A DNA stretch of 36,006 nucleotides, taken from positions 1 to 36,006 of IMG/VR virus record IMGVR_UViG_3300000553_000139, one strand, 5' to 3'. The notes under the pieces are model-generated. The model was not told the origin of the DNA. It saw only the letters and a program-made list of their open reading frames with translations, and did no database searches. Source of the DNA: a virus. Made by a program: the position numbers and the translations under genes. How positions within the stretch are numbered: position 1 is the stretch's first letter; each line of letters begins with the position of its first letter. This document shows positions 31,244 to 36,006 of the stretch, piece by piece.

Positions 31244-31381
31244 TTATTGGTCGGTTTCTCTCTTCTCTCCTCCAAAATCTTCTTCACACTTTCTTCCGCC
31301 CCGCCGATGCAAAGCGCAAAACACGATCCAGACAATGGTTACGCCAACCAGAGCGCAAGATACGATTGCCAGGAAGACCAT
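31244..31381 (-). CDS. 45-residue single-span membrane protein
   Basis: The ATG at 31381-31379 has AGGG eight bases before it, and the frame runs 45 codons to a TAA at 31246-31244. Residues 2-24 (VFLAIVSCALVGVTIVWIVFCAL) form a strong membrane span; the remainder is basic then acidic (RRGGRKCEEDFGG). It starts two bases after the stop of another small membrane gene. Function unknown; phage micro-membrane proteins can act in superinfection exclusion or in blocking host functions. Confidence 0.62.
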   Translation of the reverse strand: MVFLAIVSCALVGVTIVWIVFCALHRRGGRKCEEDFGGEKRETDQ

Positions 31382-31383
31382 GA

Positions 31384-31518
31384 TCACCCTCTCAGAAATG
31401 GAGCCAGCAGAAAAAGTGTAAAAGCCAGGGCGGCGATCTGGACATAAGCGCCGACAAATCTTTGACCGGCTGACGGCTTGCCAAGCCTCAAATACCCTCT
31501 ATCCGCATGATTGATCAT
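31384..31518 (-). CDS. 44-residue single-span membrane protein
   Basis: The ATG at 31518-31516 has AAGGAG five bases before it, an excellent ribosome site, and the frame runs to a TGA at 31386-31384. Residues about 22-41 (VGAYVQIAALAFTLFLLAPF) form one membrane span with a basic N-terminal part (RGYLRLGKPSAGQR). Codon-level spacing with both neighbours indicates an operon of micro-genes. Function unknown. Confidence 0.65.
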   Translation of the reverse strand: MINHADRGYLRLGKPSAGQRFVGAYVQIAALAFTLFLLAPFLRG

Positions 31519-31527
31519 GGCTTCTCC

Positions 31528-31644
31528 TTATTTTGTTAGATAGTGGAATACAGTTATGACAATCAGGCAGAGGACTACACGGATCAGGTTGATGACCGCC
31601 CTTTCGTCTCTGTCGAAATCCCTATCTGCGTAGTCGATTCTCAT
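31528..31644 (-). CDS. 38-residue single-span membrane protein
   Basis: The ATG at 31644-31642 overlaps the stop of the coiled-coil gene as ATGA; the frame ends with a TAA at 31530-31528. Residues 1-16 are charged (DYADRDFDRDERA), and 17-35 are hydrophobic (VINLIRVVLCLIVITVFHY). The translational coupling is the main support for this gene. Function unknown. Confidence 0.58.
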   Translation of the reverse strand: MRIDYADRDFDRDERAVINLIRVVLCLIVITVFHYLTK

Positions 31645-31919
31645 GCTTGAGCCCTCCGTTTAGATGAAATCTTTAACTTCGCTCTTTCCTCGCGCTCTTT
31701 GGCCTTCCGCTCTATATTCTTCTGCCTGTAATGCTGAAGGACATCCCCTCCTGAGGCCAGAACCATATTAATCTCTTGGCGAGTTGAAGAAATATCCTCT
31801 TCACGACTGGAAAGTTCGATTTTCTCCTGCCGGTCCTGCGCAATATCGGCCACCATCCGCTTGAGGCTGACTATCTCAGCCAGCAGCTCAGAATTTGAAG
31901 GTTCTTTTTTCGAGTCCAT
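31641..31919 (-). CDS. coiled-coil early protein
   Basis: A 92-residue charged helical protein (ELLAEIVSLKRMVADIAQDRQEKIELSSREED and HYRQKNIERKAKEREERAKLKISSKRRAQA) with no membrane span. The C-terminus is strongly basic and may bind nucleic acid. It overlaps the 57-residue membrane gene by 32 bases and the next one by four. No family is recognised. Confidence 0.65.
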   Translation of the reverse strand: MDSKKEPSNSELLAEIVSLKRMVADIAQDRQEKIELSSREEDISSTRQEINMVLASGGDVLQHYRQKNIERKAKEREERAKLKISSKRRAQA

Positions 31920-32061
31920 TGTCTATGGCCTCCAAAGGTGTAAGGTGAGGATTTTTCACTGCTGAAGGGATGGTTTCAGCCACCCTGTCGTGTGATACAA
32001 TGCAGACCGAAGAGATCGTTATCATGACGATGATCAGGAAGAGCCATTCTTGAAATCTCAT
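31888..32061 (-). CDS. 57-residue membrane protein after the Cro-like gene
   Basis: The ATG at 32061-32059 overlaps the Cro-like stop as ATGA, and the frame runs to a TGA at 31890-31888. Residues 6-23 (WLFLIIVMITISSVCIVS) are a membrane span or signal sequence; the rest is polar. The 32-base overlap with the following gene is unusually long but both frames look well formed. Function unknown; early position suggests a host-interaction role. Confidence 0.6.
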   Translation of the reverse strand: MRFQEWLFLIIVMITISSVCIVSHDRVAETIPSAVKNPHLTPLEAIDNGLEKRTFKF

Positions 32062-32264
32062 TTCACCCGCGCCTTTGCTTCTTCAGCGGTCATGAGTCCT
32101 TGATTGACCAGGGCGGCCAGAATCTTCTTTGACACCCCAACACCCCAAGAACCTCGTGCGCCGTTAATTACGGACAAGGTGGTAGAGTAGGAAAAACCAT
32201 TAAGGGCGGCCCATTTCCTTACGCTCAGATCCCGGTCCCAAATTTTTATACAAATTTCATTCAT
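32058..32264 (-). CDS. Cro-like regulator
   Basis: A 68-residue DNA-binding protein on the strand opposite to the repressor. The helix-turn-helix is DLSVRKWAALNGFSYSTTLSVINGARG, followed by VSKKILAALVNQGLMTAEEAKARVK. The ATG at 32264 is preferred over 32288 because AAAGG lies seven bases upstream. Position, size and divergence from the repressor identify it as the Cro or early regulator that competes for operators between the two genes. Confidence 0.75.
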   Translation of the reverse strand: MNEICIKIWDRDLSVRKWAALNGFSYSTTLSVINGARGSWGVGVSKKILAALVNQGLMTAEEAKARVK

Positions 32265-32274
32265 ACTCTTGCCT

Positions 32275-32327
32275 TTGTGTGTCTTCATGTGCTACGGTTG
32301 TGTTATTGTGTATCGTATGCCTATAAA
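32275..32327. promoter_or_regulatory. immunity region with repressor promoter and repeated TTGTGT
   Basis: Between the divergent regulators. For the plus-strand repressor: TTGTGT (32298-32303), 18-base spacer, TATAAA (32322-32327), then AAAGG before the ATG at 32348. TTGTGT occurs three times in the same orientation (32275-32280, 32298-32303, 32306-32311), candidate operator half-sites. No clear minus-strand -10/-35 pair was found, though the Cro-like gene must have one here. Confidence 0.5.
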
Positions 32328-32347
32328 ATACCCCAAAGGTAACCCAT

Positions 32348-32899
32348 ATGCAAGATAAAAACGACCCCAATGTAAGAAATATACTTTCAGAAGTAAGAAG
32401 ACACTTCAAATGTAAGAATCTTACTGACTTGGCAGATTATATTGGTGTTAGTAAAAACACTGTTTACGGGTGGATTGGTCGGAAAAGTATCGGTGATCCC
32501 TCTCTGATTATCGAGAAAGACAAAAGGATCAGCGTAAAATTCTTGCGAACCGGAGAAGGTGGGTTAATAGCAAATCAAGTAAGCAAGTCGATAAAGATCG
32601 AGAATGAGGATTTGCAAGATAGGGCAGATAAAGGGCAGGAAGAAGGTGGAGTAGTTATTGATTCACGTCTGATTCCAATGGCAGTCGAAGTCTTAGAATC
32701 AGATTCAATTTGCAGTCCAGCCCTGGCGAGTAATATCAGGGCATTTCATAAATCCATAAAGAACGAGGAAGAAATGCACGGAATGAAAGAAGAAATGAAT
32801 GAGATGAAGAGGGCAATTGTTGATCTTACTAAAGAAATCCGTGCACTCAAGGTTCAAGAGCCTATCGACAAAAAAGAGACTAAACAAGCGAATGGCTAA
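32348..32899 (+). CDS. CI-like repressor with HTH and coiled coil
   Basis: A 183-residue protein. The N-terminal domain has NLTDLADYIGVSKNTVYGWIGRK (about 24-46), a bacteriophage CI-type helix-turn-helix, and continues DKRISVKFLRTGEGG. The C-terminal part (137-175, KNEEEMHGMKEEMNEMKRAIVDLTKEIRALK) is a coiled coil for oligomerisation. There is no S24/LexA-type peptidase domain, so induction by RecA-mediated self-cleavage is unlikely and another trigger is implied. Divergent to the Cro-like gene; AAAGG eight bases before the ATG. Confidence 0.8.
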   Translation: MQDKNDPNVRNILSEVRRHFKCKNLTDLADYIGVSKNTVYGWIGRKSIGDPSLIIEKDKRISVKFLRTGEGGLIANQVSKSIKIENEDLQDRADKGQEEGGVVIDSRLIPMAVEVLESDSICSPALASNIRAFHKSIKNEEEMHGMKEEMNEMKRAIVDLTKEIRALKVQEPIDKKETKQANG

Positions 32900-32984
32900 A
32901 TTGGGACTTCGGGTCATTGTATCGGCAAAGAAGGAAAATCCTGAATACCACATTGTAGATAAGAAGAAAGTATTTCGAAAATAG
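32892..32984 (+). CDS. possible 30-residue protein after the repressor
   Basis: The ATG at 32892 overlaps the repressor stop by 8 bases and the frame runs 30 codons to a TAG. The peptide is basic (LRVIVSAKKENPEYHIVDKKKVFRK) and has no known motif. There is no clear ribosome site, so translation would depend on coupling. It may be a chance frame; it fills most of the gap before the lipoprotein gene. Confidence 0.3.
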   Translation: MAKLGLRVIVSAKKENPEYHIVDKKKVFRK

Positions 32985-33005
32985 AATAAAAATCCAAAGG
33001 TAATC

Positions 33006-33491
33006 ATGATGAAACAAAACTTGATAGTGGCTGCATTAATACTTTTATGTTCCTTGCTCTTCGGATGCGGTTCACCGACTCCCCAGAATCTAACTCCTGA
33101 GCAAAGGAAATCAGCGGTTATCCTCGCCCCTAAAGATAAGGTCTGGAAAGTGCTCATCTCAACCATTGGGATGAATTGGACTATTCAGACGATGGACAGA
33201 GAAAGCGGCTTACTTACTACAAAAGATGGAGTCGTGGGTGTGGGGTATAACAATGCAGGGATGGAAGAGTTTGTTTACCCGCCCCAAGTCTTCATGGGAA
33301 CCTGGAATGGAATGCGCATGAGCTTGAAGATCCTTGCAGTTGAAAACGAACCTGGGAAAACAACAGTGACGATTAATGCAGCTTATGCTGTCTATGAAGA
33401 TAACGTCATGCACTCATGGGTCCAGGCAAAATCAAATGGATCTTTTGAAAACCAGATGCTGGCAGGAATCGAGAAAAAAGTAAAAGAATAA
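33006..33491 (+). CDS. prophage lipoprotein (conversion gene candidate)
   Basis: A 161-residue protein with a type II signal peptide: Lys3, a hydrophobic core 5-19, and lipobox LFGC (Cys21). The mature part has KVWKVLISTIGMNWTIQTMDRESGLLTTKDG, a pattern of small alpha/beta lipoproteins like BamC N-terminal repeats, then a beta-rich segment ending in helix GSFENQMLAGIEKKVKE. AAAGG five bases before the ATG. It is expressed in the same direction as the repressor and is a probable lysogenic conversion gene, perhaps excluding related phages at the envelope (inference). Confidence 0.7.
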   Translation: MMKQNLIVAALILLCSLLFGCGSPTPQNLTPEQRKSAVILAPKDKVWKVLISTIGMNWTIQTMDRESGLLTTKDGVVGVGYNNAGMEEFVYPPQVFMGTWNGMRMSLKILAVENEPGKTTVTINAAYAVYEDNVMHSWVQAKSNGSFENQMLAGIEKKVKE

Positions 33492-33508
33492 CTTCCAAGG
33501 GGACCCAG

Positions 33509-33904
33509 ATGAATTGGTTCGGCTTCTTAAAATACCTAAAGGGTGCCCCTGGTAAATCTGAGCCACTCAAAAGCTCCAACGTCCTCGGTCTTCATTTTGA
33601 ATATCTGCAATCGATCGAGGCCTATTATAAGAATCGGGAAAATCCAGCTTCTAGGGAAAAGGCTATAGAGGCTTGTCGTCAACAGATCAATATTGCTTCT
33701 GCAGCAGTGAAGGCATTAAAAGAAGAAAACCTGTGGCCAGTCACGCATAAAGGATATGAGCAGCTTGCTATTATTTTCGAGAAATCTGCCCAATTTCAAG
33801 AAGCCATTGATTTATGTTTTCAGGCTAAAGATCAAGGGTGGTCGGGTAATTGGGACAAGAGAATAGAGCGCTGCGAGAAGAAAATGAAAAAGATAAGAGA
33901 GTAG
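33509..33904 (+). CDS. helical TPR-like hypothetical protein
   Basis: A 131-residue helical protein with alternating Ala/Tyr/Leu positions (HFEYLQSIEAYYKNRENPASREKAIEACRQQI, and HKGYEQLAIIFEKSAQFQEAIDLCFQAKDQGW), which fits two or three tetratricopeptide-like repeats. AAGGGG before the ATG. It may act with the lipoprotein just upstream. No family is certain. Confidence 0.6.
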   Translation: MNWFGFLKYLKGAPGKSEPLKSSNVLGLHFEYLQSIEAYYKNRENPASREKAIEACRQQINIASAAVKALKEENLWPVTHKGYEQLAIIFEKSAQFQEAIDLCFQAKDQGWSGNWDKRIERCEKKMKKIRE

Positions 33905-33934
33905 CCCAGGCGATGCTGGTAAAGATGATCCCTC

Positions 33935-33964
33935 TTGACTTATTGCTATATTGTAGTTACAATA
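33935..33964 (+). promoter_or_regulatory. promoter and palindromic operator of the BrnT/BrnA operon
   Basis: TTGACT (33935-33940), 17-base spacer, TACAAT (33958-33963). The -10 is half of a palindrome ATTGTAGTTACAAT (33950-33963), extendable by one pair to 33949-33964, a likely BrnA operator that would block the polymerase. The predicted transcription start is at about 33970, next to the BrnT ATG at 33969, with no ribosome site, so the toxin message may be leaderless. Confidence 0.65.
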
Positions 33965-33968
33965 AAAC

Positions 33969-34250
33969 ATGAAAATCGAATATGACCCCCAGAAACGGCA
34001 GGAAACACTCGACGATAGAGGCATCGATTTTGAAGATGCGCCTGCTGTTTTCTGTTCGTCTCGCAAGATCACATGGAGGGACAACCGTCAGGATTATGGA
34101 GAAGAACGATTGATCACCATGGGGGAGCTTGCCGGAAGGTTAGTCATCGTTGTTCACACCGAGAGGGATAACGCCACAAGGATTATCTCCATGAGGAAAG
34201 CCAATGAAAGAGAAAAGCTCTGGTTTGAAAAGCAATTTAAAGAAGATTGA
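33969..34250 (+). CDS. brnT: BrnT-family toxin
   Basis: A 93-residue BrnT-type toxin (RelE-like RNase fold): KIEYDPQKRQETLDDRGIDFEDAPAVF, then DNRQDYGEERLITMGELAGRLVIVVHTERDNATRIISMRKANEREK, which follows the family pattern closely. BrnT toxins cleave RNA and stop growth, and are neutralised by BrnA. It overlaps the antitoxin gene by 47 bases. In a prophage it may stabilise the element or abort other infections. Confidence 0.9.
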   Translation: MKIEYDPQKRQETLDDRGIDFEDAPAVFCSSRKITWRDNRQDYGEERLITMGELAGRLVIVVHTERDNATRIISMRKANEREKLWFEKQFKED

Positions 34251-34506
34251 CAGTCATATCCTTGGCGAAGCGGATTACAAAGATATTCCGGAACTGCCCG
34301 AGAATTTCTTCACAGACGGTCAACTGCTCCTGGACGGTCAGCCAGTTAAACGTCGCAGGGGAAAACAGAAAGCTCCGGTCAAAAAACAGTTGACCGTGAG
34401 ATTGAATTCTGATGTTGTTGACTTCTTCAAAGACCAAGGAAGAGGATGGCAAGCAAAGATCAACAAGGCCCTCGTCGATTACGTGAAGGCGCACAAACAT
34501 ACATAG
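34204..34506 (+). CDS. brnA: BrnA-family antitoxin
   Basis: A 100-residue protein: DYKDIPELPENFFTDGQLL, then RGKQKAPVKKQLTVRLNSDVVDFFKDQGRGWQAKINKALVDYVKAH, a ribbon-helix-helix DNA-binding domain of the BrnA family. It binds BrnT and represses the operon through the palindrome upstream of the toxin gene. The long overlap with the toxin gene ensures co-translation. Confidence 0.88.
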   Translation: MKEKSSGLKSNLKKIDSHILGEADYKDIPELPENFFTDGQLLLDGQPVKRRRGKQKAPVKKQLTVRLNSDVVDFFKDQGRGWQAKINKALVDYVKAHKHT

Positions 34507-34598
34507 CGACCCTTCTCCCGGTAAAGTACATCCGGAGGTTGCACCACAATGAGCGCCCGACCTCACAAGACAAAAAATTAACGGGCTAGGAGTCCATC

Positions 34599-34814
34599 AT
34601 GCTCGACGGTCAAAGCATCAACATCCCCTGCAAGAATTGCGGAGAAAATACGCCGCAAACGGTCGGATGGCTCAAGTCTAACGGAAAGTTCACTTGTGCT
34701 TGTGGAACTGTCATCAATGTTGACAGTTCTGACTTCCTTAGAGAAATCAAGAAGGTCGAAGATTCTCTTGATGATTTCAAGGCGAAGGTCGGAAATATTA
34801 AGATCAATCTTTGA
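34599..34814 (+). CDS. small zinc-ribbon protein
   Basis: A 71-residue protein with AGGAG six bases before the ATG. IPCKNCGENTPQTVGWLKSNGKFTCACG forms a zinc ribbon (Cys11, Cys14, Cys33, Cys35), followed by a charged helix (SSDFLREIKKVEDSLDDFKAKVG). An antisense frame of similar length is rejected because it has no ribosome site or motif. Position between BrnA and integrase suggests an accessory role; function unknown. Confidence 0.7.
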   Translation: MLDGQSINIPCKNCGENTPQTVGWLKSNGKFTCACGTVINVDSSDFLREIKKVEDSLDDFKAKVGNIKINL

Positions 34815-34845
34815 TATTTTATCCATGTTTTCCCCTTATCAATTA

Positions 34846-34881
34846 GTTATGATTCATGCCAATATCATAACCACTGGTTAT
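34846..34881. promoter_or_regulatory. overlapping inverted repeats upstream of the integrase
   Basis: GTTATGAT (34846-34853) and ATCATAAC (34864-34871) are exact inverted copies; ATAACC (34867-34872) and GGTTAT (34876-34881) form a second, tighter dyad sharing the middle arm. The integrase ATG is 18 bases further. These may be regulator or integrase/excisionase binding sites. The core attachment site was not identified. Confidence 0.45.
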
Positions 34882-34898
34882 AGAGAAACGCAAAACAA

Positions 34899-35957
34899 AT
34901 GAGCGTAAGAGAACACCCAACAAAACCAGGGCACTGGATAATTGACTGTCGCCCCTCCGGATACATGGGAAAAAGAGAGAGGCTTGTTGTCCAGGGCAAT
35001 ACAAGGGTTCAAGCCCTGGATATCGAAAAAAGTATAATGCGGCGCCATGTTGATATGCCGTCCTCTGCTACAGCCAAGACGATCGCGGCAATTTATCCCA
35101 TTTGGATATCCTACTATAAGGCAAATCGTGCGCCATGGAGCGTTGTCAACGTAGAAGGATGCTGGAACAGGACGTTGCGTAATGCGTTTGGAAAGCTGCA
35201 GCCTAAAATGCTGACCAGGTCGATAATTGAGCAGTACAAATCGTCAAGATTGACTGCAGGAGTAAAACCAAGGACCATCAACAAGGAAATCGCTTTTCTA
35301 TCCGGAATGCTCAAATGGGCCCAGGAGAATGACCTTTGCGATCCGCTCCCATTCCTCATCAAGGGTTTCCCTGCTAAAATGATTGTCTCTCCGAAGCCGA
35401 GGCCGTTAAATCAAGAACAGATAACCATGATATATAACGAGATGCCCCATAATCTTAAGCTGGCATTCCTCCTTATGGCCGACGCCGGGCTGAGGCACCG
35501 TGAAGCCTTAGGGTTAAAAAGAGAGTCTGTCGAGTTTACCCAGGGAGTTATCTTTGTGACGGGCAAAGGAGGAAAAGAAAGGATCGTCCCGATCACGACC
35601 GATCGACTAATGAAAGAACTCGAGTTAAAGAAGGACGTGACGGGATGGTTAACTGTGAACTCAGTGACCGAAAAGCCATATCTAACAATTGGAGTCCAAT
35701 TGAACGAGGCTGTAAAAAAGGCAGGACTCGATAAGCATGTATACCCTCATCTCCTCCGTCACAGCTTTGGTACAAATGCGACAATGGCAGACTTCTCTTT
35801 GTCGTCCTTGCAGTCCATCATGGGGCATAGTTCAGTAAATACGACAGGCCTCTATCAACATTTAGCAGGAGAATATTTGAGGAATGAAGGCAGGAAATTG
35901 AACTCTATGGTACATAATGTTTGTCCACATGGAAAGTTGAATATTCAAGATAAGTAA
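34899..35957 (+). CDS. int: tyrosine recombinase integrase
   Basis: A 352-residue tyrosine recombinase. N-terminal arm-binding region 1-50 and core-binding SAM-like region about 60-155 (AAIYPIWISYYKANRAPWSVVN). Catalytic residues in order: Arg199 (DAGLRHREALGL), Lys223 (VTGKGGKER), His284 and Arg287 (PHLLRHSFG), His310 (MGHSS) and Tyr319 (TTGLYQHL), all present, so it should be active. It integrates and excises the prophage. The gene reads off the right end, so the attachment site probably lies just beyond the window. No ribosome site is seen before the ATG. Confidence 0.93.
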   Translation: MSVREHPTKPGHWIIDCRPSGYMGKRERLVVQGNTRVQALDIEKSIMRRHVDMPSSATAKTIAAIYPIWISYYKANRAPWSVVNVEGCWNRTLRNAFGKLQPKMLTRSIIEQYKSSRLTAGVKPRTINKEIAFLSGMLKWAQENDLCDPLPFLIKGFPAKMIVSPKPRPLNQEQITMIYNEMPHNLKLAFLLMADAGLRHREALGLKRESVEFTQGVIFVTGKGGKERIVPITTDRLMKELELKKDVTGWLTVNSVTEKPYLTIGVQLNEAVKKAGLDKHVYPHLLRHSFGTNATMADFSLSSLQSIMGHSSVNTTGLYQHLAGEYLRNEGRKLNSMVHNVCPHGKLNIQDK

Positions 35958-36006
35958 ATAATATTGTTAATTTATTTGCGTTCACTTAACGAATAAACAG
36001 TTCATG

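Noticed and set aside
34507-34598. Ten-codon plus frame at 34549 (ATG to TAA)
   Set aside because: Too short, no ribosome site and no motif; the stretch is treated as intergenic.
34578-34826. Minus-strand 82-residue frame opposite the zinc-ribbon gene
   Set aside because: The plus-strand frame has a strong AGGAG site and a zinc ribbon; the minus frame has neither.
35958-36006. Attachment site or tRNA end after the integrase
   Set aside because: The final bases are AT-rich but no tRNA 3' end and no matching copy elsewhere in the window could be found, so no att site is called.

Overview
The window is most of a temperate tailed-phage genome (a prophage or phage contig) with a lambda-like, long non-contractile tail. 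The host is most likely a Gram-negative bacterium: there are two phage lipoproteins with lipoboxes, a BrnT/BrnA toxin-antitoxin pair, a TraR/DksA-type zinc protein, and an RNA polymerase alpha C-terminal-domain homologue that resembles the E. coli domain closely. The exact host cannot be read from the sequence. Genes are tightly packed, many with ATGA or TAATG overlaps, and no gene-free stretch exceeds 300 bases.

Right end, plus strand (32348-35957): an HTH repressor, a lipoprotein and a small helical protein (likely lysogenic-conversion genes), BrnT/BrnA, a zinc-ribbon protein and a tyrosine integrase. The attachment site is not visible and probably lies beyond the right edge.

Early region, minus strand (32264 down to 22587): a Cro-like protein opposite the repressor, then very small membrane proteins, a DUF4116 repeat protein built from near-identical 72-bp units, a DUF1064 nuclease, an SbcC/Rad50-like ATPase with RecT and a metallo-beta-lactamase-fold protein (recombination), small zinc proteins including Lar-like and TraR-like ones, and a replication initiator with iteron-like repeats inside its gene plus a putative helicase loader. 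The last gene is the free-standing alpha-CTD protein.

Late region, minus strand (22378 down to 1): small and large terminase, portal fused to a MuF-type head protein, prohead protease fused to a scaffold-like tail, HK97-type capsid protein, head-tail connectors, tail tube, tail chaperones with a probable programmed -1 frameshift, tape measure, the DUF2460/DUF2163/NlpC-P60/J-like tail-tip set, a tail fibre, and a lysis module ending in a GH19 endolysin cut by the left edge.

The most unusual feature is in the large terminase gene. An intein of about 318 residues interrupts the Walker B motif, and the HNH endonuclease associated with it is not fused in frame. It is encoded on the opposite strand (20619-21308), inside the intein, with a good sigma70-like promoter at the intein's own C-terminal end. 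The intein reading frame stays open across the antisense gene. This looks like a self-contained mobile intein with an antisense homing endonuclease gene.
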